Position numbers and translations under genes: made by a program. Shown one piece after another: positions 1 to 7,180 of a stretch of DNA of 33,451 nt (position 1 is its first letter; every line of letters begins with the position of its first letter). The DNA comes from Gottfriedia acidiceleris (GTDB lineage Bacteria > Bacillota > Bacilli > Bacillales > Bacillaceae_G): the NCBI RefSeq assembly GCF_004138285.1, contig NZ_SCFN01000030.1, positions 1 through 33,451 on the forward strand, written 5' to 3'. The notes beneath the pieces are model-generated. The model saw only the letters and a list, made by a program, of their open reading frames with translations. It ran no database searches and was not told the DNA's origin.

Positions 1-1
1 T

Positions 2-301
2 GAACAGAATGACTCATTTGACATGGAATTTATTAGTGAAAAGTCATCAGGAATTCATTTCTTTATTAATATAAAGCTTGCAAAGTATAGGATGAAAATA
101 TTTGATAGGGACGTTGTAAGGGTATATAAACTTAATAATGGAGAAAAGGCAACATATATGAAAATTAGAGGTGCCAACCTATTAGTTTTTGAACGAGGTA
201 ATTTACATTAATTATTTAGTGCTAATGAAAAGGTCTCTGAAAAAGTGACCCCTGAAATATTAGTTCAAATAGCTAATTCAATTGATTATTCTACAAAATA
301 A
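2..301 (+). pseudogene. 3' end of a gene, 5' cut by the window edge, interrupted by an in-frame stop
   Basis: The reading frame is open from base 2, so the gene starts before the window. It runs to a TAA at 209-211 and continues in the same frame as coding-like sequence to a second TAA at 299-301. The part after the stop ends in an amphipathic tail (TPEILVQIANSIDYSTK). That tail resembles the C-terminal end of DUF4367-type extracytoplasmic domains, which often close with a 'sxeeLixIAxSi' helix; this is a resemblance only. The first part holds a short beta-rich stretch (ATYMKIRGANLLVFERG). I read it as one gene broken by a nonsense change. A genuine stop at 209 with a chance open frame behind it is the alternative. 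A repeat element follows 45 bp downstream, as for the other cassette-like genes here. Confidence 0.45.
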
Positions 302-346
302 AGCAAAATATGATCTAATTAACTCCTTGGTTTCTAAATAATTAAT

Positions 347-408
347 CTTATTGAACTAACGCATGCTTTAGTTTAATAAGGAGCGACTGCTTCGGCGGTC
401 TTTTTTTT
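347..408 (+). repeat. Composite intergenic element, copy 1 (IR1 + terminator)
   Basis: IR1 is at 347-379 (CTTATTGAACTAAC, core GCATGC, TTTAGTTTAA). The terminator hairpin GACTGC-ttcg-GCGGTC at 385-400 is followed by eight T. A weak IR2 relic (GGTTTGTTCAATAAG) lies at 421-436. Confidence 0.8.
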
Positions 409-524
409 GAATAACTTGTAGGTTTGTTCAATAAGAAACAAGAAAAGGAAAAATTTGCTAATCATAGAATATAAATATATTAGTTATGAGCTTGGACAAA
501 TCTATGGATTAGGGGGACTTCAAA

Positions 525-713
525 ATAAAAAAAACTTCAACTATCTTAGGGGTATTATCAGGTGTTACGAGTATCATTTTGTGGGTTGTTTTTTCTATTT
601 TTAATCCTGCAAATGTAAATGAATCCGAAGTTGATGCAATCACATTTACATTCGTAATGTTATTTCTTCCAGCTAGTTTAATGATTTATTCTACCTTAAC
701 TTCCCCATTCTAG
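525..713 (+). pseudogene. Small two-helix membrane protein with ATA in the start position
   Basis: A 62-codon frame from ATA 525 to TAG 711 encodes a protein starting I-K-K-T-S-T, with two hydrophobic segments (about residues 5-24 and 41-58). A good Shine-Dalgarno site (GGGGGA, 512-517) sits 7 bases before the ATA. No ATG, GTG or TTG lies between the upstream in-frame TAG and the ATA, so the natural reading is an ATG-to-ATA mutation. Initiation at ATA would be very weak, so the gene is probably silent or barely expressed. The frame stays open again after the TAG, so the original protein may have been longer. Family not recognised. Confidence 0.45.
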
Positions 714-965
714 GTAGCATTATCAATGGTAACTCGAACATATGAATTCGGTAATATTACTATGACTTTAATTGGCATAGGATCTTCTAAATCTTATACA
801 AGTAAAAGTAAAAGTAGTTATAAATCTATTGATAAAACTGGCGTATTTACTACCTTAACCATGGGATCAACGGTCTTGGCTCAAAAGAGTGTGTCGATCA
901 AAATGCAGCCACTGCTGTAGCAACTGCTACAAAAGCTTCTAAAATTTTTAAGATAGGAGAAATTT
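714..965 (+). pseudogene. Decayed coding remnant
   Basis: After the TAG at 711 the same frame continues (an ATG is available at 726) to a TAG at 918. From about 896 a second frame reads DQNAATAVATATKASKIF before running into the next gene. Both stretches look coding-like, and a single frameshift near 890-896 would join them. There is no Shine-Dalgarno site in front of 726. I treat the stretch as the worn-out 3' part of the 525 gene or of another gene. It could also be non-coding. Confidence 0.3.
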
Positions 966-1916
966 ATGAAAGTACATGCCTATGTAGCCAAAATATTTTT
1001 GTTAATCTTTTTATTTTTATTCTCAGGTTGCCAAAAGGAGCAGATCCAAATAAAACAACACAACGATGATTATAGGGGGCATGAGCTTCCAGTGTCTAAG
1101 GGAGCAGAAGGTATCGGTCTATCCTTTTATAGCGAAAATAAAACTATTGAAAAAGAAAGAACTTTTACATTAAAAGAAGATTTTTTCAAAAAGACGCTAG
1201 TTTTAGAGAATAAAACCTCAGAAGATCTTGAATTTATCTTATTACTTTTTGATCATGGAAAACAGGTTCATTTTAAAATAGATGGGACATCAATGGATTC
1301 CTATATTTTTCATACGAAGTCAGGAAACATAACCCCTATTCATATAGAAGTAGGAATTGATGATGGTTTTCACTCCCTTAGTTACCTAATTATAAAGAAT
1401 CCTAATAATAAGTATGAAACAATAGAAGAAGCATTTAATGATTCACAAATTTATTCGGTTAGAGTAAATATTTTAAAAAGTATTAATAAAATTCCAACTA
1501 ACAATACTCCTATTTTTCAAGCGGAAAATGAAGATTTTGAAAATCAAGGGACAGTCTCAGGTGTACTAATAGGAAATAATAAGGAAAAATATAAACCAAT
1601 TTTAAGTAAAAATTTAGGTAGGTTTGATTATCAATTAGTGTTTGGAAATCAATGGGATAAAGAAGTTGATTTTTATGTAGTCACTCTTTTGAACTGGAAA
1701 CAAATCGAAATCGACTCTAAACACCTTTATGTTTATGATAAATTAAAATCAGGTAAAGAAAAATCAATCACATGCTCAATCCAAAAAAATCAATTAAAAG
1801 AAAGCAGAAATGTTTTAGTTAGTTTATTCTTACCAAGTCCTTACAAAAATCTAAATAAGAATACACCTTTTGTTGATGCTGAGTTTATGTCAAGTAATAG
1901 GGTAATTATTGAATAG
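966..1916 (+). CDS. Predicted lipoprotein of unknown family, 316 aa
   Basis: The start ATG has the Shine-Dalgarno site AGGAG 8 bases upstream. Residues 1-21 form a lipoprotein signal peptide (charged start, hydrophobic core, FSGC with the lipidated Cys at 22), so the mature protein should be anchored on the outer face of the membrane. The mature part is polar and rich in short beta-strand-like stretches. Two halves each contain a 'dxxvxLenxtxxdxxF' style segment (about 70-95 and 215-235), which suggests two immunoglobulin-like beta domains; this is an impression, not a recognised domain. A small membrane-protein ORF follows after 20 bases and may be co-transcribed. The next repeat element ends the unit. 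Function unknown. Confidence 0.8.
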   Translation: MKVHAYVAKIFLLIFLFLFSGCQKEQIQIKQHNDDYRGHELPVSKGAEGIGLSFYSENKTIEKERTFTLKEDFFKKTLVLENKTSEDLEFILLLFDHGKQVHFKIDGTSMDSYIFHTKSGNITPIHIEVGIDDGFHSLSYLIIKNPNNKYETIEEAFNDSQIYSVRVNILKSINKIPTNNTPIFQAENEDFENQGTVSGVLIGNNKEKYKPILSKNLGRFDYQLVFGNQWDKEVDFYVVTLLNWKQIEIDSKHLYVYDKLKSGKEKSITCSIQKNQLKESRNVLVSLFLPSPYKNLNKNTPFVDAEFMSSNRVIIE

Positions 1917-1936
1917 GATAAAATTAGAGGTGTACT

Positions 1937-2068
1937 ATGATTATTTTAATAATAATAATTTTAATAGTATATTTGGTTCATTTCACAAGGATTAGAAAGC
2001 AAAATAGTAATTTAATTAAACAAAATAAAGAGGTGATTTCTTTATTAGAAGAAATTAAAAATAAATAA
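1937..2068 (+). CDS. Small membrane protein, 43 aa
   Basis: A short ORF: ATG 1937, with AGAGGTG at 1926-1932 as ribosome binding site, and stop TAA 2066-2068. The first 14 residues are almost pure Ile/Leu/Val and would span the membrane. The rest (RIRKQNSNLIKQNKEVISLL and a few more) is a charged amphipathic helix with heptad-like Leu/Ile spacing, probably a short coiled coil in the cytoplasm. It lies 20 bases after the lipoprotein gene and just before a repeat element, so the two form a two-gene unit. Small proteins of this shape are common in Bacillus; no specific role can be given. Confidence 0.6.
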   Translation: MIILIIIILIVYLVHFTRIRKQNSNLIKQNKEVISLLEEIKNK

Positions 2069-2073
2069 CTTTC

Positions 2074-2163
2074 CTTATCTAACTAACACATGCAATAGTT
2101 TAGTAACTTAATCGACTTTGTAGTCGATTTTTTAAATACACAAAATAGAAGAATAGTTGAACA
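2074..2163 (+). repeat. Composite intergenic element, copy 2 (full)
   Basis: IR1 at 2074-2103 (CTTATCTAACTAACACATGC, AATAGTTTA). Terminator hairpin AATCGACT-ttgt-AGTCGATT at 2110-2129, then T5. A diverged IR2 at 2141-2163 ends in GAATAGTTGAACAA. Confidence 0.75.
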
Positions 2164-2235
2164 ACAATGACAGGAAATTAAAGATTTATGATGAAATAAA
2201 TAAGAATCTATGGTTCTAAATTATTCATAAAGGCG

Positions 2236-2652
2236 GTGGGCAAAATTTCTAATCCTAAACATTCTTTATCTGCTGGTGCAGTTGTCTTAAATGATGAAGG
2301 TAAAATCTTGCTAATTAAAGGTCCTCGCAGGGGGTGGGAATTTCCAGGTGGGCTAATCGAAATCGGTGAAACGATTCATGATGGCGTTATTAGAGAAGTA
2401 AAAGAAGAAACTGGGATTGATATCGAAGTAATCAAGTTCTGTGGTATTTATCATAATTTAAAATCGAATGTTTGTGCGACATGTTGGTTAGGGAAAGCTA
2501 TCGGTGGAGAAATGCAAACTAGTAGTGAAAGTTTAGAGGTAGGTTTCTTTACACTAGAAGAGGCATTAAAAATGATCTCGTGGTCAAATTTCAAAGAAAG
2601 AATTCTAAAAATACTAAATGAAGAAGAACACCCTTTTTATGTCGCGTTTTAA
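2236..2652 (+). CDS. Nudix hydrolase, 138 aa
   Basis: The Nudix box is complete: G39, E45, then R53-E54-V-K-E57-E58-T-G60-I61 match GX5EX7REUXEEXGU, the metal-binding helix that hydrolyses nucleoside diphosphates linked to another moiety. The 138-residue length fits a single-domain MutT/ADP-ribose-type enzyme. The substrate cannot be read from sequence. The GTG start at 2236 has AAAGGCG in front, a weak site; no better start is in frame. The gene stands alone between two repeat elements, and a terminator follows directly. Nudix enzymes are also frequent passengers of integron cassettes, which matters for the array hypothesis. Confidence 0.9.
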   Translation: MGKISNPKHSLSAGAVVLNDEGKILLIKGPRRGWEFPGGLIEIGETIHDGVIREVKEETGIDIEVIKFCGIYHNLKSNVCATCWLGKAIGGEMQTSSESLEVGFFTLEEALKMISWSNFKERILKILNEEEHPFYVAF

Positions 2653-2660
2653 TAAATTTT

Positions 2661-2748
2661 ATTCAACTAACGCATGCAATAGTTGAAGAAAACGAGCTGC
2701 TTATATGCGGCTTTTTTATTCAACAAAATGGCAGTTTAGTTGAACAAG
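2661..2748 (+). repeat. Composite intergenic element, copy 3 (full, reference-like)
   Basis: IR1 2662-2687 (TTCAACTAAC, GCATGC, AATAGTTGAA). Terminator GAGCTGCttatatGCGGC plus T6 at 2694-2717. IR2 2719-2744 (TTCAACAAAATGGCAG, TTTAGTTGAAC), then AAGG. Confidence 0.9.
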
Positions 2749-2808
2749 GGATTTTAAAAAATGTGAAGAACCTAAAATAAAACAATAAAATTTTTTAGGA
2801 GATTAATT

Positions 2809-3591
2809 GTGGAACCAATTAGATTAAACGAAATTCCAAATGGCATTAAAAATATTGTAGGAGAAATTGAAGAAATAAAATTTCCTCTACAGGGATACAC
2901 ATCGAACGTCGGTGTTATTCAATCAAATAATGGTTACTTCGTAATAAAAAGGTCACAAGGAGAACGATATTCCACATTACTGACAAAAGAAGTTCAAATT
3001 CTAAATCAGTTATCTAAATCAGAATTATTAATACCAAAAGTTTACTATTCCATTGAAGATAATAATTGGTTTTGGACCTTAATGGAGTATATTGAAGGAG
3101 AGACGTTGAGGAATTATTTGTCAAAAGAGAATATCCAAATAAAAAGGGAAGAATCTTTATTTAATTTTGGTAAAAGTTTATCAAAAATACATTCTACTAA
3201 ATGTCCGAGTGAATTAATATTTGGTTCACAGTGGATTGACGATATGTTAAACCAGGCTGAATATATTACAAAACATTACAATGTAGATGGTTCAATAAAA
3301 TTGCTAGACAAATTGAAAGAAGATAAACCCAGTTTCCTTAATCAAACCTTAATTCACGGTGACTACACAATTGATAATGTACTAGTAAAAAACGGAGAAA
3401 TCACTGGTATTATTGACTGGAGTGGTGGAGCTTACGGAGACCCAAGGTATGATGTTTCTTTAGCAATACGTCCTAAGCCAAATATTTTTGAAAGTAAATT
3501 TGATGTAAAAATTTTCTTTGAGGGTTATGGAAAGCGAATTATTACTGATGAAGATTACAAATATTTCGTTGGGATTTACGAGTTTTTATAA
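2809..3591 (+). CDS. Aminoglycoside-phosphotransferase-like (APH family) kinase, 260 aa
   Basis: Protein-kinase-like fold of the APH/choline-kinase superfamily. The N-lobe has an ATP-binding Lys (FVIKRSQG, about residue 47). The catalytic loop is HGDYTIDNV with H183, D185 and N190. The metal-binding motif IIDW has D203. The hinge MEYIEGETL lies near residue 95. Such enzymes phosphorylate small hydroxylated molecules (aminoglycosides, macrolides, choline, homoserine, sugars); this sequence does not show which, so it should not be called a resistance gene. GTG start with TAGGAGAT upstream. It is slightly short for the family, but all catalytic motifs are present. It is a single-gene unit between repeat copies. 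Confidence 0.85.
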   Translation: MEPIRLNEIPNGIKNIVGEIEEIKFPLQGYTSNVGVIQSNNGYFVIKRSQGERYSTLLTKEVQILNQLSKSELLIPKVYYSIEDNNWFWTLMEYIEGETLRNYLSKENIQIKREESLFNFGKSLSKIHSTKCPSELIFGSQWIDDMLNQAEYITKHYNVDGSIKLLDKLKEDKPSFLNQTLIHGDYTIDNVLVKNGEITGIIDWSGGAYGDPRYDVSLAIRPKPNIFESKFDVKIFFEGYGKRIITDEDYKYFVGIYEFL

Positions 3592-3596
3592 ATTAG

Positions 3597-3690
3597 CTTA
3601 TCCAACTAACGCTTGCGTATGTTGAACAAAACGATCGGCTGAAAAGTCGATTTTTTTGTTGAGCTAAATGGCAGTTTAGTTGAACAAGGA
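3597..3690 (+). repeat. Composite intergenic element, copy 4 (full)
   Basis: IR1 3601-3626 (TCCAACTAAC, GCTTGC, GTATGTTGAA). Terminator ATCGGCTgaaaAGTCGAT plus T7 at 3634-3657. IR2 to 3690 with TAAATGGCAG and TTTAGTTGAACAAGGA. Confidence 0.9.
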
Positions 3691-3771
3691 CTCTAACAAT
3701 ATTAAATAGAATTAATTAAGTAGGAGTCTAATATCGAAGGAGAAAACTTACGAAAATAAAGGAGTTTTATA

Positions 3772-3999
3772 GTGAAAAACAAAAGTAAAGATATAAAAAC
3801 TTCTGATATCCTAATAATAGTTGTACTTCTATTTCTACAAAAACTTTTTAATATTTCTGATTTAGTATTCGGTGTTATATGTGGTATTTACGTTTTAGTC
3901 ATCCTCTTTTTAGATTCAAAGTGCGACTTGAAGAGATTCTTTAAACGAGCAATTTTTTTTATAGTCTTAGCAGTTCTCGTTAATTTACTTTTTCGATAG
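3772..3999 (+). CDS. Small membrane protein, 75 aa
   Basis: GTG start with AAAGGAGT 8 bases before it. Three hydrophobic segments are visible: about residues 12-24, 30-46 and 57-74. A basic loop (KCDLKRFFKRA) precedes the last segment, and the tail ends right after the last helix. No cysteine pair, catalytic motif or known family is recognisable. It sits alone between two repeat elements; the one behind it lacks IR1. Confidence 0.65.
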   Translation: MKNKSKDIKTSDILIIVVLLFLQKLFNISDLVFGVICGIYVLVILFLDSKCDLKRFFKRAIFFIVLAVLVNLLFR

Positions 4000-4010
4000 A
4001 CAGAAAAAAG

Positions 4011-4070
4011 GCACTCTGCTTATATGCGGCTTTTTTTATTCAACAAAATGGCAGTTTAGTGGAATAAGGA
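4011..4070 (+). repeat. Composite intergenic element, copy 5 (no IR1)
   Basis: Terminator part (CTGCTTATATGCGGC, T8) at 4016-4038, with the left stem altered relative to copy 3. IR2 at 4039-4070 (TTCAACAAAATGGCAG, TTTAGTGGAATAAGGA). IR1 is missing between the stop codon at 3999 and the hairpin. Confidence 0.8.
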
Positions 4071-4073
4071 ATG

Positions 4074-4079
4074 ATATAA
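4074..4079 (+). promoter_or_regulatory. -10-like box for the 4105 gene
   Basis: TATAAT starts 3 bases after the end of IR2. The 17-base-distant -35 position falls inside IR2. This suggests that array genes have their own promoters, overlapping the right end of the preceding element. Confidence 0.35.
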
Positions 4080-4104
4080 TTATTAATAAAAAGGTGGTCA
4101 AACA

Positions 4105-4590
4105 ATGTATATCGTGGATAAAAAAGATAAAGTTATATCCTTAGAGAATATTCCGCAGTCATCTGTTGGTGCTCCTTGTCCAGTCGTTTTGTCCGACGAA
4201 CATACAACAGTAGTCGCTTACTATACAGAAGAAGCAGACATTGATTATGACAGTGAACTTGAACCAATGGCAATAATTACATTTAGATTCTGTTATTCTA
4301 CACTATTTGGACCTCCAAATGATGAGGCTTTTGATGGGCATCCATTGTCTTCAAGAGGTTTAAAACCATATTCATCATTTTTTATAAATGATTCATCTTG
4401 GTTAAGAACATTAATAAAAATGAATGAAGTCCATCCTTATCATAATTTAAAAATGTTCAATGAATATAAACATTTTATTTTGACTTTTCACGATTCTACT
4501 TTTGAATGCTTAGCAAAAGATCTTGAAGTCGAATTAGTAACCGATACTTTTTCAAATGTAATTGGTTTAATGCAGAAAAAACTTAAGTAA
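4105..4590 (+). CDS. Conserved protein of unknown function, 161 aa
   Basis: Soluble protein without signal peptide or membrane segment. A Gly/Pro-rich block (FGPPNDEAFDGHPLSSRGL, about residues 71-89), a following SSWLR and the stretch HFILTFHDSTFECLA (about 127-141) look like the conserved core of a widespread but uncharacterised bacterial family that I remember only as 'hypothetical protein'. His and Asp residues in these blocks (DGHP, FHDST) could be functional, but nothing supports a reaction. The start ATG has AAAGGTGGT in front. It is a single-gene unit of the array. Confidence 0.75.
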   Translation: MYIVDKKDKVISLENIPQSSVGAPCPVVLSDEHTTVVAYYTEEADIDYDSELEPMAIITFRFCYSTLFGPPNDEAFDGHPLSSRGLKPYSSFFINDSSWLRTLIKMNEVHPYHNLKMFNEYKHFILTFHDSTFECLAKDLEVELVTDTFSNVIGLMQKKLK

Positions 4591-4619
4591 TTCAAGACTT
4601 CTCCAGATACATAAAAATT

Positions 4620-4707
4620 CTTATGTAACTAACTAATGCATTAGTTGAACATCAAGATCGGCTATCTAGTCGATTTTTTTTATTCAACAAAATGGCAGGA
4701 TAGATGA
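4620..4707 (+). repeat. Composite intergenic element, copy 6 (full)
   Basis: IR1 4620-4650 (GTAACTAAC, TAATGCA, TTAGTTGAAC). Terminator GATCGGCTatctAGTCGAT plus T7 at 4655-4681. IR2 from 4683 (TTCAACAAAATGGCAG), with a diverged right arm (GATAGATGAATG). Confidence 0.85.
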
Positions 4708-4730
4708 ATGAATTTTATGTAACAAAATAC

Positions 4731-4771
4731 GAAATCCCCCCAAATTACAAGAGTCTTTGAGTTGGTATAAT
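4731..4771 (+). promoter_or_regulatory. Shared promoter module, copy A
   Basis: GAAATCCCCCCAAATTAC, then 17 bases, then TATAAT (4766-4771). The same arrangement occurs upstream of the genes at 8602 and 11300. The -35 position carries AATTAC rather than TTGACA, so the conserved block may be an activator site or an alternative-sigma element. Confidence 0.5.
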
Positions 4772-4800
4772 TAACTTAAAACATTTGAAGGGGGAATAAA

Positions 4801-5061
4801 ATGAAAAAAAATCTAGTTGTTATACTAAGTTTAGTCACAACGGTAATAACTGCTTTTATCCCTACAAACCCTAAAGAATTACCATATTATCATTGGTATG
4901 GAAAACCATATGCAGTTTATGGATATACAGAAACAGGACATCATACTGGTTTAGTGCAAAATGTTATTTTTAATTTCTTAGGTTTTTATTTAGTATTTTA
5001 TATAATCTTTAAAATCATAAACAAAGTGAGAAATACTTCGAATAAAAACACAGTTATTTAA
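4801..5061 (+). CDS. Small membrane/exported protein, 86 aa
   Basis: ATG start after GAAGGGGGA. The N-terminus is a signal-anchor-like helix (residues 4-20). A short Tyr/His/Pro-rich extracellular segment follows (YYHWYGKPYAVYGYTETGHH, about 29-48), and a second helix lies at about 56-74 with a basic tail inside. The topology is a hairpin with an aromatic extracellular loop. Family not recognised. The upstream region carries the CCCCCAAATTAC module shared with two other genes of the array. Confidence 0.65.
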   Translation: MKKNLVVILSLVTTVITAFIPTNPKELPYYHWYGKPYAVYGYTETGHHTGLVQNVIFNFLGFYLVFYIIFKIINKVRNTSNKNTVI

Positions 5062-5094
5062 TCGTACAAACAATGCAAAGGGAAAATTAAATTT

Positions 5095-5188
5095 CTTATC
5101 CAACTAACGCATTGCATTAGTTGAACAACAAGATCGGATTTTAGCCGATTTTTTTATTTAACAAAATGGCAGTTTAGTTGAATAAGGA
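5095..5188 (+). repeat. Composite intergenic element, copy 7 (full)
   Basis: IR1 5099-5125 (TCCAACTAACGCA, TTGCATTAGTTGAA). Terminator ATCGGattttaGCCGAT plus T7 at 5133-5155. IR2 5156-5188 (TTAACAAAATGGCAG, TTTAGTTGAATAAGGA). Confidence 0.9.
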
Positions 5189-5330
5189 TTCGCATGTTTT
5201 TGTGTTAATTTATACTAATTTAAGATGCTTTTTACTTAAATGAACTTATTAATACTATTAAATCAAGGCTAAAATAACCCAACTTTTAAATTGAAGGAAT
5301 GATAGACCTAATGTAGAAATTAATCCTAAT

Positions 5331-5358
5331 AGAGATGGTAACTAATCGTAACCACTCT
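5331..5358 (+). other. Hairpin in the leader of the 5397 lipoprotein gene
   Basis: AGAGATGGTAAC and GTAACCACTCT pair around a TAATC loop, about 40 bases before the start codon. No T run follows, so it is not an intrinsic terminator. It could be an mRNA leader structure. The rest of the 5189-5396 gap shows nothing recognisable. Confidence 0.35.
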
Positions 5359-5396
5359 GTATAAGTAGAAGATAAACAAACATTAGGAGATAGAAG

Positions 5397-5810
5397 ATGA
5401 AGAGATTAGGGTTAGCATTAATTTTTGTTGTAAGTATTTTAAGTAGTTGTTCCAATCAAGATAAAACGGAAAAAGTTATTCTTACAGGAGAAAATGATAA
5501 CTGGAATGTCAAATATACTGCACTATACATTCACGGTGAAAAAACTCTCACAGGTAAAGATATTCTTCAAATTGAGTATAAAAAATCGGGAATGGATTTA
5601 TTTAACGCTCATACATATCAGTTAACTCTCAATATTGCAGGTAACACAACTCAAATAAAAGATACAATGAGTCAACCGATATTTGATACTAAAAAGATAG
5701 AAATCAGGACCAATAGCATAAGAGATGCTCGGTCAAATGAAACAGCAAAGATAAGCTTAGTACTTGGTGATAATAAAGAAGAAACGATAATATTAAAATC
5801 GAAAAAATAA
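5397..5810 (+). CDS. Predicted lipoprotein, 137 aa
   Basis: ATG start with TTAGGAGA upstream. The lipoprotein signal peptide ends in ILSSC, with the lipidated Cys at 18. The mature part contains a 'W-N-V-K-Y-T' strand and alternating polar/hydrophobic strands. This resembles the small beta-sandwich lipoproteins (often with 'ENDNWxVxY') that are common and uncharacterised in the Bacillus cereus group and relatives. No catalytic signature. It probably sits on the outer membrane face. Single-gene unit. Confidence 0.75.
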   Translation: MKRLGLALIFVVSILSSCSNQDKTEKVILTGENDNWNVKYTALYIHGEKTLTGKDILQIEYKKSGMDLFNAHTYQLTLNIAGNTTQIKDTMSQPIFDTKKIEIRTNSIRDARSNETAKISLVLGDNKEETIILKSKK

Positions 5811-5825
5811 AATATATTAGCTATT

Positions 5826-5858
5826 CTTATTCAACTAACGCATGCTTTAGTTGCATAA
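5826..5858 (+). repeat. Composite intergenic element, copy 8 (IR1 only)
   Basis: CTTATTCAACTAAC, GCATGC, TTTAGTTGCATAAG. No terminator or IR2 follows. The Shine-Dalgarno site of the next gene comes 24 bases later, so read-through into the cold-shock-domain gene is possible. Confidence 0.8.
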
Positions 5859-5895
5859 GTTTTAAAGAAGAAAGTCGATCTTAGGTGGTGTGGCT

Positions 5896-6147
5896 ATGTC
5901 TTTAAAACGTGAAGGTATAGTGAAATGGTTTAAAGAGGAAAAAGGATATGGTCGAATAATTCTTGACGGAAATGATGGTTTTCATGTCTTTGTTCATTTT
6001 AGTTCAATAATGCCTGATCATATTCGTTTCCCTGATGGATATCGGTTTCTTAAACAAGGGCAAAAGGTGTTGTTTGATTTGATTGAAATACCAGGCTCAA
6101 CTGACCAATCGTTAGTTGCAGGAAATGTCGTAATTCTAAGTGATTGA
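5896..6147 (+). CDS. Cold-shock-domain (CspA-like) nucleic-acid-binding protein, 83 aa
   Basis: A single OB-fold cold-shock domain. The N-terminus GIVKWFKEEKGYGRI corresponds to RNP1 (normally KGFGFI, here KGYGRI), and VFVHFSSI to RNP2 (VFVHFSAI). It binds single-stranded RNA/DNA. At 83 residues it is longer than typical CspB (66-67): the region after RNP2 (MPDHIRFPDGYRFLKQGQKVLFDLIEI) has an insertion. It is therefore a divergent paralogue, not the housekeeping Csp. I chose ATG 5896 because TAGGTGG lies 7 bases before it; the in-frame GTG at 5890 would leave no spacing. No strong terminator separates it from the upstream lipoprotein gene. Confidence 0.85.
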   Translation: MSLKREGIVKWFKEEKGYGRIILDGNDGFHVFVHFSSIMPDHIRFPDGYRFLKQGQKVLFDLIEIPGSTDQSLVAGNVVILSD

Positions 6148-6153
6148 AGGATT

Positions 6154-6285
6154 GTTTAACATGCACAAGGTAAACAACGATGGACTACTTCGATAATCTT
6201 TGTTTGTGGTTATTGTAAGGTTTTAATAAGTGATATTTAAACAACAATATTAATTAGTTTACGGGCTATGTATCGATTTTTAAAT
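6154..6285 (+). repeat. Badly degraded composite element (possible)
   Basis: GTTTAACATGCACAAGGTAAAC at 6154 could be a worn IR1, and CGGGCTATGTATCGATTTTT at 6264-6283 resembles the usual ATCGGCT...AGTCGATTTTT terminator with a broken stem. The region between the two genes (6148-6326) holds nothing else. Confidence 0.3.
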
Positions 6286-6326
6286 GAAGGAAATCTTAAA
6301 CCTAAAATTACTTTAGGTAGGTCAAA

Positions 6327-7079
6327 ATGAGAAAAAAATATCTTTTATTCATCTCGATTAGTTTTTTCATTTATCTTATTCAACCAAATGTTATAAAAGC
6401 AAGTCAAAATGAAGTAAATAATAAATTACTGCATGATTCATTGTTGACCACACTCTATCCATATATTTCAGAAGGGGTAGAAGATTATTATGGTTATCAT
6501 AAACAATTTGGTTTATATGATGCAGAAATATTAAGTATTAAGAGGGAAAGTGAAGGGAGCTTTAGTTTTAAAGCAAAAGTCCAAGTGAATACGTTTGAAC
6601 ATGCGCTTAATCCACCTTACGGGAAAGAGACCATGATCTTCAATGTAAGCCCAATGGGGATAAAGAGGATTAGTTATGTTCATGAAGGCGATGAAGAGGA
6701 AAAGAAATTAAAACAATTTTATTTCGAGACAATTTCAGATATAAAGAAATCGTTTCATTTAAATTTAGATTCATATTCAGAATATAATTATTCACAACTC
6801 CAATATAAAGCAGAAAAACAAAAGGAATATAAATCACTTGCTGCAATTACTGAGAAGATTGTTGACAATTTTTTAAATCCTGAGATACATCCACCTTATA
6901 AAAATGTCATTGATCCAGTTACTTTTATATATGGAAATAAAGGATACATTCTATTTAAGAGATCGGATGGAACAAATACACTTTATGAAGTAATTAAGAG
7001 AAATAAGGAATGGGAAGTGGTACAAAAGAAAAATAAAAAGGGTAAGAAAATGAAAAATGAATTACTTTGGTATATGTAA
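6327..7079 (+). CDS. Secreted protein, DUF3888-like N-terminal region, 250 aa
   Basis: A Sec signal peptide covers residues 1-25 (hydrophobic core, then VIKAS-QN). The next ~95 residues (LLTTLYPYISEGVEDYYG..., NPPYGKETMIFNVSP) resemble Bacillus DUF3888 proteins, which are secreted and of unknown function. Homology is by eye and moderate. The C-terminal ~110 residues are charged and end in a Lys-rich segment with a second beta-like domain (FIYGNKGYILFKRSDGTNTLYEVIKRNKEWEVVQ). The start ATG has TTTAGGTAGGT in front. It is the longest protein in this part of the array. A degraded repeat follows after 12 bases. Confidence 0.7.
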   Translation: MRKKYLLFISISFFIYLIQPNVIKASQNEVNNKLLHDSLLTTLYPYISEGVEDYYGYHKQFGLYDAEILSIKRESEGSFSFKAKVQVNTFEHALNPPYGKETMIFNVSPMGIKRISYVHEGDEEEKKLKQFYFETISDIKKSFHLNLDSYSEYNYSQLQYKAEKQKEYKSLAAITEKIVDNFLNPEIHPPYKNVIDPVTFIYGNKGYILFKRSDGTNTLYEVIKRNKEWEVVQKKNKKGKKMKNELLWYM

Positions 7080-7091
7080 AATAAGGTGTTG

Positions 7092-7125
7092 CTTATAAAA
7101 ATAACGCATGCCTTAATGGAACAAG
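7092..7125 (+). repeat. Composite intergenic element, copy 9 (degraded IR1)
   Basis: CTTATAAAAATAACGCATGC followed by CTTAATGGAACAAG. It marks the left border of the duplicated two-gene unit. Confidence 0.6.
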
Positions 7126-7180
7126 AACAAAAATTAAACTGGCATACTTAGGGGATAGTAATGGTGAGGTGAATTAATTC

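Noticed and set aside
2809-3591. Calling the APH-like kinase an antibiotic-resistance gene
   Set aside because: Only the general kinase motifs are visible; substrate-specific residues cannot be judged without comparison.
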